Source of the DNA: B30-G6 sp963701385
GTDB lineage: Bacteria; Desulfobacterota; Desulfobacteria; Desulfobacterales; B30-G6
Reading direction: 5' to 3'
Assembly: GCA_963701385.1 (NCBI GenBank)
Contig: CAVOZW010000014.1
Span: 62,001-126,000, forward strand
DNA length: 64,000 nucleotides
Below, piece after piece: positions 34,215 to 43,267 of the stretch; the stretch's first letter is position 1; the number at the start of each line of letters is the position of its first letter. Below the pieces are notes generated by a model. That model was not told the origin of the DNA, did not search any database, and was given only the letters and a program-made list of their open reading frames with translations. The translations under genes were made by a program, and so were the position numbers.

Positions 34215-35882
34215 ATGACCTACTTGGTTCTTGCAAGAAAATACCGTCCGCAAACATTCGACGAGGTCGTGGGTCAAACCCATGTCACCCAGACATTGAA
34301 AAATGCTATTTCGTCGGAGCGGTTGGCGCATGCCATTCTTTTTACCGGTCCCAGGGGTACCGGTAAAACAACCATCGCAAGAATATTGGCCAAGGCGATG
34401 AACTGTGAATCAGGCCCTGCACCGCTACCCTGCAACAGCTGCCGTTCATGTTCCGAGATTACCTCCGGCAACGCAGCGGATGTTTTCGAGATCGATGGGG
34501 CATCGAACAATGGTGTGGAGCAGGTCAGAGATATTCGGGAAAACATCAAGTACCTGCCGGCCCACAGCTCGTTTAAAATGTATATTATTGATGAAGTCCA
34601 TATGTTGAGCTCGGCCGCTTTCAATGCCTTGTTGAAGACCCTGGAGGAACCGCCTGCCCATGTTATTTTCCTGTTCGCAACCACTGAGCCGAGAAAAATT
34701 CCGATTACCATCCTGTCCCGTTGTCAGCGCTATGACCTGAAACGGATCGAGGCTTCAGACATCACCGAGCATCTGATATCGATCTGCCGGAAAGAAGGCC
34801 TCGGTATCGCCGACGAGAGCTTTGAACTCATCGCCAGAGAAGCAGACGGCAGCATGCGAGATGCCTTGAGTCTCCTCGATCAGGTGACGACCGGCGCCGG
34901 CGGGAACGTGACACACAGCGATGTTATCGATGTCCTGGGTGTGGTCGACCGGGCGGTGGTGTTTGATCTGGCCGATGCGACCTTCAAGGGAGATGCGCCG
35001 CGAATTTTGGAAATCATCGATACGGTCTACCGGCACGGCCATAGCATCGTAGACCTGTATACGCGTTTGATCGAACATTTCAGAAACCTGCTGGTTATCA
35101 AGTTGAGCCCTGAATTTCACAAACGTATGGATCTTCCCTCCCACGAAATCGACATCCTTCGAAATCAGGTTCTAGGGGTTTCCCCACTGCATCTGAATCA
35201 AATTCTAGGCGTTCTCTTTGGAGAAGAACGCACCATCAAGTGGTCTTCGCGGCCCCAGATGGCGTTCGAGGTGGTGATGATCAAATTACTCAATATCAGG
35301 CCGGCGCTGCCCATCGATGACCTGATTAAAAAGCTCGATGACATTCAAAAACAGTTTTCCTCAGTTCAGGACCTTGGCTTGTCTGAAACGCAAAACAAGT
35401 TTGAAGCTGCGCTCGAACCATCGGTCAAGAAACAGCCCACAGGCAGGCAGACGGCCTCGTCCACTGCCGAGCCAGTCCTGTCGGACCCCGTTTCAGCGGC
35501 GCCCAGCGACGAAAAAGATGTCTGGCGGTCAATTCTGGACGTTATTTCAGAACGATATCCGTCTCTGGCCCCCAATTTGGCCAACTCCCATATGGTAAAG
35601 CTGGCCGAGAACGTGCTTGAAATCGAGGTAAACGGGAGCGACTTCAATTACAAGCGTATGCGGCGCAAGGATAATATCAAAATACTGGAGCGTATTTCGC
35701 AATCTTTTCTCGGGCGCAAGATGAGCGTCGTGATCCATGCCGGGGTAAACATGAACGGTCAACCCCAAAGAGAAAAAGTTGATGCAGCGAACCGATTGAA
35801 GCAGGATCTTCTGCACCATCCTCTGGTGGCAGATGCCATGGAGATCTTTAACGGCAAACTGGTGGATATCAAAGCAGGTTAG
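34215..35882 (+). CDS. dnaX: DNA polymerase III subunit gamma/tau
   Basis: Clamp-loader ATPase. 555 residues. Walker A FTGPRGTGKTT (Lys51); zinc module Cys64, Cys73, Cys76, Cys79; Walker B MYIIDEVHMLS; SRC-type finger ILSRCQRYDLK. The C-terminal tau region after about residue 370 is poorly conserved and contains a Ser/Thr/Pro-rich linker. Whether a short gamma form is made by frameshifting cannot be told; I saw no clear slippery A-run with a following stem. It heads dnaX-ybaB-recR. Confidence 0.97.
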   Translation: MTYLVLARKYRPQTFDEVVGQTHVTQTLKNAISSERLAHAILFTGPRGTGKTTIARILAKAMNCESGPAPLPCNSCRSCSEITSGNAADVFEIDGASNNGVEQVRDIRENIKYLPAHSSFKMYIIDEVHMLSSAAFNALLKTLEEPPAHVIFLFATTEPRKIPITILSRCQRYDLKRIEASDITEHLISICRKEGLGIADESFELIAREADGSMRDALSLLDQVTTGAGGNVTHSDVIDVLGVVDRAVVFDLADATFKGDAPRILEIIDTVYRHGHSIVDLYTRLIEHFRNLLVIKLSPEFHKRMDLPSHEIDILRNQVLGVSPLHLNQILGVLFGEERTIKWSSRPQMAFEVVMIKLLNIRPALPIDDLIKKLDDIQKQFSSVQDLGLSETQNKFEAALEPSVKKQPTGRQTASSTAEPVLSDPVSAAPSDEKDVWRSILDVISERYPSLAPNLANSHMVKLAENVLEIEVNGSDFNYKRMRRKDNIKILERISQSFLGRKMSVVIHAGVNMNGQPQREKVDAANRLKQDLLHHPLVADAMEIFNGKLVDIKAG

Positions 35883-35893
35883 GAGGTATACAG

Positions 35894-36205
35894 ATGAAGG
35901 GTATGGGCAAGATGATGAAACAGGCTCAGCAGCTTCAGTCAAAAATGCTGAGAATGCAGGAAGAACTTGCGGACAAAACCGTAGAGGCCAGTGCCGGTGG
36001 TGGTATGGTTCGCGTTGTGGTCAACGGCAGACAACAGATCGTAGCGCTTGAAATTAAGCAGGAAGTCGTGGATCCGGACGATGTGGACATGCTCCAGGAC
36101 CTCGTTCTTGCGGCTGTCAACGATGCCCTGACACGATCACAGGAAATGATGTCAGGGGAGATGAACAAGCTGACCGGTGGTATGAACATACCGGGACTGG
36201 TGTAA
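35894..36205 (+). CDS. ybaB: YbaB/EbfC nucleoid-associated protein
   Basis: 103-residue DNA-binding homodimer. Seen: MGKMMKQAQQLQSKMLRMQEEL, then VEASAGGGMVRVVVNGRQQI and a C-terminal ALTRSQEMMSGEMNKLTGGM helix. TAGGAGGT ribosome site. Conserved dnaX-ybaB-recR order. Confidence 0.97.
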   Translation: MKGMGKMMKQAQQLQSKMLRMQEELADKTVEASAGGGMVRVVVNGRQQIVALEIKQEVVDPDDVDMLQDLVLAAVNDALTRSQEMMSGEMNKLTGGMNIPGLV

Positions 36206-36298
36206 ATAGAGACAGGGTTCAAGGAACTTTGTGAACCGTTATGGCCAAATTATAGGAACCAGGCACAAACGGCGCTGTTACAACGAAAATGAGGAATT

Positions 36299-36901
36299 AT
36301 GTATCACTATCCACCTTCGGTTCTAAATTTGATTAAACATCTTTCCAAGCTTCCGGGCATCGGGGAAAAAACGGCCGAGCGGCTGGCCATGCACATTCTT
36401 AAAATGTCTCGCAGGGATGCCGAACAATTGTCTCACAGTATCCTGGCGTTGAAGGAAACCATCCGGATATGTCGCATGTGTTTTGCCTTGAGCGACACGG
36501 AGACATGCAACATCTGCAGCGATCCATCGAGGGATGCCGCGCTGGTGTGCGTTGTGGAACAGCCGGGCGATATGGCGTCCATCGAAAAATCGGGCGCCTA
36601 CAAGGGACTCTACCATATATTACAGGGAGTCCTTTCGCCCATGAACAATATCGGTCCGGATGATATTCACATCAAAGAATTGCTGGCGCGCATTGCCTCG
36701 GGCAATGTCTCGGAGGTGGTTCTGGCAACGAGCACCAGTGTTGAGGGGGATTCCACGGCCAGCTACATTGCAGAAAAACTGCGTTTGTTTTCCGTCAAGG
36801 TGAGCCGTATCGCTTCCGGCGTCCCCATTGGAGGCGACCTCAAATACGTGGATCAGGTGACCATGAGGCGGGCCATGGAGACACGGCATGCCCTTCGATG
36901 A
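36299..36901 (+). CDS. recR: Recombination mediator RecR
   Basis: 200 residues. HhH motif LSKLPGIGEKTAERLA (16-31), zinc finger Cys58, Cys61, Cys70, Cys73, and Toprim domain with VVEQPGDMASIEKSG and EVVLATSTSVEGDSTASYI. It helps RecO load RecA in gap repair. GAGG ribosome site. Its end overlaps the following gene by 14 bases. Confidence 0.97.
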   Translation: MYHYPPSVLNLIKHLSKLPGIGEKTAERLAMHILKMSRRDAEQLSHSILALKETIRICRMCFALSDTETCNICSDPSRDAALVCVVEQPGDMASIEKSGAYKGLYHILQGVLSPMNNIGPDDIHIKELLARIASGNVSEVVLATSTSVEGDSTASYIAEKLRLFSVKVSRIASGVPIGGDLKYVDQVTMRRAMETRHALR

Positions 36902-37322
36902 AGATGCCGGAAAGGCTCCAGGAACATCGGTTTTTGCCTGCCGACAATGTGGAGATTGCTGTATCGGTTATGGCGGTACCTATGTCTCCGACCAGGAAAT
37001 AGAGCACATCTCCACCTATATCGGCGTCGATCCCCATCGCTTTGTCGAACAATATTGTTGCCTATCGGGAGACAGGCCGGTTCTGGCCCAGAAGGATGAT
37101 GGTCATTGCATGTTCTGGGATAAATTATGCACGATTCATCCCGTTAAACCCAGAATGTGCCGTGAGTGGCCCTACATCGAGAGCATCCTGATCGATTTCG
37201 AGAACTGGAAAATCATGGCATCCATGTGCCCTGGAATGAATAGCGAAGCCTCAGCCCATATTGTCAAGGCTTGGATAAAAAAGAGAACTTCCTGCGGGAA
37301 ACCTGAAATGGACTCGATCTGA
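36888..37322 (+). CDS. YkgJ-family cysteine cluster protein
   Basis: 144 residues. The CxxCGDCC cluster (Cys18, Cys21, Cys24, Cys25) at the start of the domain is followed by DGHCMFWDKLCTIHPVKPRMCREWP, the typical YkgJ pattern of eight Cys that likely holds an Fe-S or zinc centre. Function of the family is not established. It overlaps recR, so translation is probably coupled. Confidence 0.88.
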   Translation: MPFDEDAGKAPGTSVFACRQCGDCCIGYGGTYVSDQEIEHISTYIGVDPHRFVEQYCCLSGDRPVLAQKDDGHCMFWDKLCTIHPVKPRMCREWPYIESILIDFENWKIMASMCPGMNSEASAHIVKAWIKKRTSCGKPEMDSI

Positions 37323-37461
37323 TTTTGAACCAATGGCCGACGTGTAAAACCTCTTGCTGACGATGGTTCTGTGCTTGACAGGCTAGACGAATTATGCCAT
37401 CTTTTACCGGTTTCTCAAGACACCCCCCCACAAGCGAGCAGGTATTCAGGGAGAGCGGATT

Positions 37462-38670
37462 ATGAAGACTTTTGTCTGTTTTTTTCTATCGATTCTTTGT
37501 TTGTCGTGTGTTTCACACCATCCTTCTTTTGCGGCATCGGCGACTACCAACCAGGCGGGTGTGCCATTCAACACCTCGGCAGAAGGTGTTGGCGTGATTG
37601 TCGACGGCAATACGGCCTTAGCAAGAGATCAGGCAATCCAAGACGCATTGCGACTGGTTGTGGAACAGGCAGCCGGCACCATGGTATCGTCCGAGACATT
37701 GGTTCAGAACTATGAAGTGATGCGGGATCAGATCTATTCCAAAAGCCAGGGCTATGTCCAGCGCTATGAGGTGACCAAAGAGTCAGTCGAAGAAAATCTG
37801 TACCGGGTGACGATTCAGGCTGCCGTGGCAGAAGGGAATTTGAAAAATGACATCATGGCCCTGGGGCTGCTCATGGCCAGGAAGAATATGCCCCGGGTGA
37901 TGATCATGGTGGCCGAGCAGAATGTCGGGATGCATTACTACAGCTACTGGTGGGGCGTCAGAGCAGGCACCGCCGACCTCAGTATTACAGAAAATGTTCT
38001 GATGGAAAAGCTGACCCAGAAAGGATTTCATATTGTCGATCATGCCATGACGTCAAAGACACTCGAAATCAAAGCCCCCTACAAGATCGAGTCTCTCAAC
38101 AACGATGCCGTGCGAAGCATCGGCAACCTCTACGATGCCGAAGTCGTGATTTACGGCAAAGCGCTTGCCAAATTGGCGGGATCGGTATTGGGAACATCCA
38201 TGAAATCGGCTCAGGCGGACATATCTCTGCGTGTCGTCAGCACCGATACCGGCCGGGTCATTGCATCGTCCACCCATCACGCGGCTGCCGTTCATCCGAG
38301 CGAGGTCACGGCCGGAGCGGAGGCGCTCAAAATTGCAACGGAGGCCATTGCCGACCAACTCCTCAAACAGATTGCGGACCAGTGGTCACAGGATGTCAGC
38401 GCTGGTAGCTTGATACGGCTGGTGGTTTCCGATATCCCCTCCTACAACGATCTCGTGAAACTCAAGGAAATGATCCAAAAACAGGTCAGGGGGGTCAGTG
38501 GTGTATACCAGCGCGATTTTAGTGCCGGGACGGCAACGCTGGACGTGGGTGTTCCGGCGACATCCCAAAAACTGGCCGACGCGCTAGTGACGATCGATTA
38601 CGGGCGGTTTAGCATCGATATTATCAACATCACCCAAAATAGCATCAGTTTGAAAATGAAACAAAAATAA
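37462..38670 (+). CDS. Exported FlgT-like protein
   Basis: 402 residues. Signal peptide about residues 1-27; the LSCVS near residue 16 is a weak lipobox. FlgT N-terminal-like domain: EGVGVIVDGNTALARDQAIQ, DALRLVVEQAAGTMVSSETL and SKSQGYVQRYEVTKES. Then a TolB/CsgG-like middle domain (LYDAEVVIYGKALAKLAGSV) and a small C-terminal domain (LIRLVVSDIPSYNDLVKLKE). In Vibrio, FlgT builds the H ring of the flagellar motor; no flagellar genes are near here. GGGAGAG lies before the ATG. First of three adjacent exported proteins. Confidence 0.78.
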   Translation: MKTFVCFFLSILCLSCVSHHPSFAASATTNQAGVPFNTSAEGVGVIVDGNTALARDQAIQDALRLVVEQAAGTMVSSETLVQNYEVMRDQIYSKSQGYVQRYEVTKESVEENLYRVTIQAAVAEGNLKNDIMALGLLMARKNMPRVMIMVAEQNVGMHYYSYWWGVRAGTADLSITENVLMEKLTQKGFHIVDHAMTSKTLEIKAPYKIESLNNDAVRSIGNLYDAEVVIYGKALAKLAGSVLGTSMKSAQADISLRVVSTDTGRVIASSTHHAAAVHPSEVTAGAEALKIATEAIADQLLKQIADQWSQDVSAGSLIRLVVSDIPSYNDLVKLKEMIQKQVRGVSGVYQRDFSAGTATLDVGVPATSQKLADALVTIDYGRFSIDIINITQNSISLKMKQK

Positions 38671-38705
38671 TTTCGCTGTTTTAACATTCGATATTCGAAC
38701 TAATC

Positions 38706-38850
38706 GTTTGTGTCCGTTCAGAAATGAAGATTTTTGCGTGAGATCAAGGGGACGACAGATTTAACCCGCAGGAATAGCGTGCTATTTTGAGGCGTAAAGG
38801 CGTCCAACGCCGATATCGCGCAAAAAGACCATTTGTGGATGGGCACTAGT
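38706..38850. mobile_element. MITE-like intergenic element, family A (full copy)
   Basis: Left end TGTCCGTTCAGAAATGAAGA and right end (as complement) TGCCCATCCACAAATGGTCT are imperfect inverted repeats. The left half also shares CAGATTTAACCCGCA with 1872-2008, whose first 20 bases match both ends. An inner GGCGT-AAAGGCGTCC-AACGCC stretch can fold. About 145 bases, no gene, no transposase nearby. Confidence 0.65.
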
Positions 38851-38904
38851 AAATTACTGGGTGTTAGACCCGCCTACCCACTCACTATCTGTCCGGAGGT
38901 GACC

Positions 38905-40263
38905 ATGAGACGATTCCAAGTGTTGATGATGCTGTTCCTGCTGCTGGTATTTTTAGCGGGATGTGGCGGCATGGCCGTCATGGCACCGTCACCCGATCCT
39001 AACAACCCCATCAAACGCCTGGCGATGTTACCGCTCCAAAATGACACCACGGATGTCGAGGCACCCAACTTTGTGCGGGAAAAACTGGTGTCGGCGTTCC
39101 AGAGACGATTTTACACGGTACAACCTGTGGAAGAAACCGATCGTATTCTAAGAGACGAACTGGGAATCACCCTTGGGGGCCAGGTCGGCATGGCAACGGT
39201 TGCTCAACTTCGTGAATCCCTTCAGGTGGAAGGGCTTCTTTATGGAACCCTCATGGATTATGGCGAGTCCACCACGGGACTTGTCAACGTGCGTAAGGTC
39301 CGGGGCAAGTTCGAACTTGTGGAAACAGAGACCGAATCTGTTTTCTGGCAAAATGGTATCGGTATCAAGAGCCAGGACACTTCCGGTGGTTTGTTGGGAA
39401 GCCTATCGGGTGCCATAGCAAATGCGGGCGGGGGCGATGAGGAAATCCCATGGGTCGTCATCGAGAGTCGATCGAGCAACAGAGGGATACTGGACGGCCT
39501 GGCAGCTGGGTTGGCCAGCAAGCTGGTTTCAAAGGCGCTGGGTGTGCACCTGGAGAGGGAAACCAACGAAATGATCTGGCGGCTCGTACAAAATCTGCCG
39601 TGGGGTGCGGGGGATGTCACAGGCGCAGTATTGGTGGCAGCGCCGATGGGCATGATGCCCAAAATTGAGATGCCGCCGCCACCCGCTATCGGGCACATGG
39701 ATTATGGTGATCGGGATTTTAAGGCACTGATGGTTTCGACGACATTTGACAAGTCACAGGAGCGGACGTTTTCTTTTGACATACCCATTGCCAAGGCTGG
39801 TGAAAAATTCCGCATGGAAATGGATTACGCAAAGATGTCAGGGGCCGAAGGCATGCCAGCGGCCATGAGCAGTGTGGTGATGATTCACCGGGAAGATGAA
39901 AAACGCACCTACTCCCTCTTTACAAACAAAAAGAAATACATGGTCAGCAATGAAACGGACGAAGACTACAACGAGGAACCGGATGTGGTAAAGACCTTCG
40001 TGGCCAACGAGACCATCGATGGACATCCCACGGAAAAATATCAGATTACCGTAACCTATCAGGGCGAGGAAACCCAGGAGGGATTTATCTGGAACGCCAC
40101 TGATTTAGGTGGTATGACGATTCGAAGTGAAATAGAAAACGAGACGGCTAAAATGACATCCACGTTGACGAACATTGTCATGGGGACACCGCCTGCAGAT
40201 CTTTTTGAGGTGCCGGTGGATTATACGCAAACCAGTAATTATTTAGAAATAGTCATGGAATAA
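38905..40263 (+). CDS. Lipoprotein with GNA1162-like and DUF4412-like halves
   Basis: 452 residues from ATG 38905 (GGAGG upstream; an earlier in-frame ATG lies inside the upstream repeat). Lipobox LVFLAGC. The N-terminal half, with PIKRLAMLPLQNDTTDVEAP and VAQLRESLQVEGLLYGTLMD, resembles GNA1162/DUF799 lipoproteins. The C-terminal half, with FSFDIPIAKAGEKFRMEMDY and YSLFTNKKKYMV, resembles DUF4412 (LolA-like) domains. The combination is unusual. Likely an outer-membrane lipoprotein acting with its CsgG-like neighbour; function unknown. Confidence 0.72.
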   Translation: MRRFQVLMMLFLLLVFLAGCGGMAVMAPSPDPNNPIKRLAMLPLQNDTTDVEAPNFVREKLVSAFQRRFYTVQPVEETDRILRDELGITLGGQVGMATVAQLRESLQVEGLLYGTLMDYGESTTGLVNVRKVRGKFELVETETESVFWQNGIGIKSQDTSGGLLGSLSGAIANAGGGDEEIPWVVIESRSSNRGILDGLAAGLASKLVSKALGVHLERETNEMIWRLVQNLPWGAGDVTGAVLVAAPMGMMPKIEMPPPPAIGHMDYGDRDFKALMVSTTFDKSQERTFSFDIPIAKAGEKFRMEMDYAKMSGAEGMPAAMSSVVMIHREDEKRTYSLFTNKKKYMVSNETDEDYNEEPDVVKTFVANETIDGHPTEKYQITVTYQGEETQEGFIWNATDLGGMTIRSEIENETAKMTSTLTNIVMGTPPADLFEVPVDYTQTSNYLEIVME

Positions 40264-40290
40264 CAATTAAACCGAATGAGGAGGCAAAAC

Positions 40291-41247
40291 ATGCTGAAGA
40301 CTAAAAACATTTATCTGCTAGGCTCGTTGCTTCTCATGGCCGCAGTCATGATTTTCAACGGATGTGCGGTAAAGACATCCGGGGCAGTGCGCGATGATTC
40401 TTCACTTACCGGTATATCGGATCAGCTGGCTCCCACCGGAGATTACACCGGCCCGAAACTGCGGGTGGGGGTGGTGAATTTCTTAAACAAGACACCCTCG
40501 AAACACATCGGTATTGGTGAGGCCGCGGCGGATATTTTGGGAACGATCCTCCAGAAGACCGGTCGATTTATCATTATCCCCCAGCAGGACGTCTCATCCA
40601 TACTCGAACAACAGTCCATGGGCGCATCAGGTGCCGTGGATCCGGCGACCGCGGCAAAAATGGGCAAGGTCCTGGGCTTGAACGCAATGGTTACCGGCGC
40701 GATCACCGCCTATTCCGAGGCTGAAGAGGGATCGGACTACCTGGTTTACAAAAAGAAAAAACAGATCGCGCGGGTCACCGTGGATTACCGGATTGTCGAC
40801 ACGACCACGGGAATCCAGATGGTAGCCGACTCGGGGCAGGGTGTCTATGAAAAGAAGACCGGTGGAGCCCTGGGATTGGGCTCGAAGTCGAGTTACGACG
40901 CCGACCTGCGGGACGGTGCCTTGCGGGATGCATTGACCAAGGCCATGGTCAACATGCTGCCTCAGTTTGAACGCCAGGAGTGGAGCGGCCGCATCGCCAG
41001 TATCAAGGGCCGGACCGTCTACCTGAACGCGGGCCAGAAAACCGGGTTGAAGGTGGGGGATCTTCTGGTGGTAAAGGAACTGGGTGAAGAAATTTTGGAT
41101 CCTCAGACCAATGTGTCCCTTGGCAGGGCACCCGGACCGGTCAAAGGCGAGGTTATGGTAACCGGTTATTTTGGTAGCGATGGCTCTGTGGCCACCATCA
41201 AATCGGGCGCTGGTTTCAACGAGAACGATCTGGTTAGATACAAATAG
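40291..41247 (+). CDS. CsgG-family lipoprotein with FlgT C-terminal-like domain
   Basis: 318 residues. The ATG at 40291 is preferred because the upstream in-frame ATG at 40276 overlaps the GAGGAGG ribosome site itself. Lipobox IFNGC. CsgG/TolB-like domain: LRVGVVNFLNKTPSKHIGIG, FIIIPQQDVSSILEQQSMGA, KVLGLNAMVTGAITAYS. The C-terminal segment IKGRTVYLNAGQKTGLKVGD resembles the FlgT C-terminal domain. CsgG proteins can form outer-membrane pores, but no curli genes are near. Third of the trio, followed by a terminator. Confidence 0.8.
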   Translation: MLKTKNIYLLGSLLLMAAVMIFNGCAVKTSGAVRDDSSLTGISDQLAPTGDYTGPKLRVGVVNFLNKTPSKHIGIGEAAADILGTILQKTGRFIIIPQQDVSSILEQQSMGASGAVDPATAAKMGKVLGLNAMVTGAITAYSEAEEGSDYLVYKKKKQIARVTVDYRIVDTTTGIQMVADSGQGVYEKKTGGALGLGSKSSYDADLRDGALRDALTKAMVNMLPQFERQEWSGRIASIKGRTVYLNAGQKTGLKVGDLLVVKELGEEILDPQTNVSLGRAPGPVKGEVMVTGYFGSDGSVATIKSGAGFNENDLVRYK

Positions 41248-41267
41248 GGAAAGGGTTCAGCGGATTT

Positions 41268-41338
41268 AAAAGGGGCCCGGGGTTCGAGGGGGTTGCACAA
41301 CATGTGCATTTCCTGAGACCTTACGGGCCCTTTTTTTT
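41268..41338 (+). terminator. Terminator of the exported-protein trio
   Basis: AAAAGGGGCCCG / CGGGCCCTTTTTTTT (one bulge) with a large loop that itself contains TGCACAACATGTGCA. Long T-tract. It lies 20 bases after the CsgG-like gene and before the convergent mscS-type gene. Confidence 0.75.
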
Positions 41339-41354
41339 CTTCGATATTCGAACT

Positions 41355-42470
41355 TTATTTCTGGTGGGCCTTCGCGTCCGGATCGGCTTGCAGGTGCGTG
41401 ATGGTGATGTCACGCTTGGGGTAAGGTATTTCGATGCCGTGCTGGTCAAAAGCCTCTTTGACCTTGTCCGTCACTTCGGAAATGGTGTCCATCCGTTTGC
41501 GGGCATTTTTGATCCAGACCCGCACCTGGAGATCGACGGATGACTCGCCAAACACCCGAACCACCACTTTCGGCTTGGGTTCTTTGGCGATCCATTCGAT
41601 GTCATCGACGACATCAAAGATAATTTTTTTAGCCTGGGCAATATCGGCGTTGTAGGCGATGCCGATGTTGATGCGCACCCGGATCATGGCGGAAATGATG
41701 GTGTAATTGATGATGTCCCGTTTCATGATCTCGTTGTTGGGTATGATGATGACGATATTGTCGGTGGTTTTGATTTTGGTGGCCCGGATGCCGATATCGA
41801 TAACATCTCCCCAGGTAGCACTGCCTGCCGGCGCCGTCCAGACCTCGATGCGGTCACCGATTTCAAAGGGCCTGTCGATAATCAGGAGCACCCCTGCGAT
41901 CAGGTTGGATAAGGTGTCTTTGGCTGCGAAACCGATGGCAATTCCCAAAACGCCCGCACCGGCGACAAAAGGCATCACATTGATACCCAAAAGGTCTAAT
42001 GCCAGAATAATGGCAATGATATAAATGATCACGCCCACAAAGCGCGTCAGGAGATCGAAGATGACATTGTCGACTTTGGTCTCTGTCTTGTGGACGAGCC
42101 GTTTTTCTATCGTTTTCAGGAGGGCAACCGTGACTTTGATGGCCGGGGCAGCCAGGAACAGCAGCATCAGGGCCTCGAGAACCGTCGCCGGTGTCGAAAA
42201 ATTGAGCATTCGGAAGATATAGATGCCCGTTGCAAACACTAGAACGATCGTGACGGCTCGGCCAAGCGAGCGGAAAATAATGGCATTGTCGCGAATGATC
42301 TCAATTTGTCGGCTTTTTCTCTGCAGGAAGGCCAGCAGGAGCTTCAGCAGAAACCAAAGCAGGGCGGCAAGGGCAATCGCAATCAGCGCCTTGGTGAACA
42401 TCGCGGCGTACGATGAGGGGTCACCGGCCAGCTTATTGAAATATTGTTGGGCTGTTTCCCAAAAACGCAT
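41355..42470 (-). CDS. MscS-family mechanosensitive channel
   Basis: 371 residues (ATG 42470; a GTG nine bases earlier is the alternative). Four or so membrane helices, then the pore helix region VAGAGVLGIAIGFAAKDTLSNLIAG, split here as GAGVLGIAIGFAAKDTLSN, and the beta domain DRPFEIGDRIEVW. The C-terminal alpha-beta domain ends KRDITITHL. Releases solutes under membrane tension. It is the last minus-strand gene after sdhCAB, 17 bases downstream of sdhB, so it may be cotranscribed. Confidence 0.92.
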   Translation of the reverse strand: MRFWETAQQYFNKLAGDPSSYAAMFTKALIAIALAALLWFLLKLLLAFLQRKSRQIEIIRDNAIIFRSLGRAVTIVLVFATGIYIFRMLNFSTPATVLEALMLLFLAAPAIKVTVALLKTIEKRLVHKTETKVDNVIFDLLTRFVGVIIYIIAIILALDLLGINVMPFVAGAGVLGIAIGFAAKDTLSNLIAGVLLIIDRPFEIGDRIEVWTAPAGSATWGDVIDIGIRATKIKTTDNIVIIIPNNEIMKRDIINYTIISAMIRVRINIGIAYNADIAQAKKIIFDVVDDIEWIAKEPKPKVVVRVFGESSVDLQVRVWIKNARKRMDTISEVTDKVKEAFDQHGIEIPYPKRDITITHLQADPDAKAHQK

Positions 42471-42496
42471 GCGAGCCACCGTTTACGCGCCAGGTC

Positions 42497-43267
42497 TCAT
42501 GAAATTTCCACGCTAGAAAAAAGACCGGCCTTGATATACTCACGGTTCAGACGGGCGATATTGACAATCGATATTTCTTTGGGGCAGTCTGCTTCACATT
42601 CCCGCTCGTTGGAGCAGTTCCCGAAACAGAGCCCATCCATGGTTTTCAGCATGCTTTGGGCCCGTTGGGCGGCCTCGGGCCGACCTTGCGGCAGAAGCGC
42701 GAGATGAGAAACTTTTGCGCTTACAAAGAGCATGGCAGAGGCGTTGGGGCATGCCGCGACACACGCGCCGCAACCAATACAGGCTGCCGCATCCATGGCC
42801 TTCTCGGCGACTTCCTGGGGGATGAGAATCGTGTTGGCGTCCGGAGCGCCGCCGGTGTTGGCGGAGATGTAGCCACCAGCCTGGATGATCTTGTCGAAGG
42901 GGCTTCGGTCCACCACGAGATCCTTGATAACCTTGAAGGCCCTGGCCCGAAATGGCTCGATGAAGAGCGTATCACCATTCGAAAAGTGCCGCATATGCAG
43001 CTGGCAAAGGGTGGTTGCTTTTTCGGGCCCGTGCGGGCGTCCGTTGACGACACAGCCACATTGCCCGCAAATCCCCTCCCGGCAATCATAATCGAAGGCG
43101 ATGGGTTCTTTGCCCGCGAGTGTCAGCTGTTCGTTGACCACATCGAGCATTTCCAGAAAAGACATATCGGTGGAGATACTGTCTGCAGAATAGGTTTCCA
43201 GACGGCCCTTGGCATTTGAATCTTCCTGGCGCCATATTTTCAGTGTCAGGCGGATGTCTTTTGTCAC
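42497..43267 (-). CDS. sdhB: Succinate dehydrogenase/fumarate reductase iron-sulfur subunit
   Basis: 256-residue B subunit. Plant-type [2Fe-2S] ligands in CREGICGQCGC (Cys62, Cys67, Cys70) with Cys88; a C-terminal 4Fe-4S/3Fe-4S module with CIGCGACVAACPNAS and CFGNCSNERECEADCPKEI. The start is GTG with AAGGAG upstream, overlapping the sdhA stop (GTGA). Electron wire between SdhA and the quinone site. Confidence 0.96.
   Translation of the reverse strand: MTKDIRLTLKIWRQEDSNAKGRLETYSADSISTDMSFLEMLDVVNEQLTLAGKEPIAFDYDCREGICGQCGCVVNGRPHGPEKATTLCQLHMRHFSNGDTLFIEPFRARAFKVIKDLVVDRSPFDKIIQAGGYISANTGGAPDANTILIPQEVAEKAMDAAACIGCGACVAACPNASAMLFVSAKVSHLALLPQGRPEAAQRAQSMLKTMDGLCFGNCSNERECEADCPKEISIVNIARLNREYIKAGLFSSVEIS

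Noticed and set aside
34016..34216. Open frame on the minus strand reading AEREGFEPSVPLLTAHTISS
   Set aside because: It is the antisense of tRNA-Ser(GGA), a well-known source of falsely annotated proteins.
37462..41247. Flagellar or curli secretion operon
   Set aside because: Only FlgT- and CsgG-like domains are present; no flagellin, hook, motor, CsgA/B/E/F genes were found nearby.
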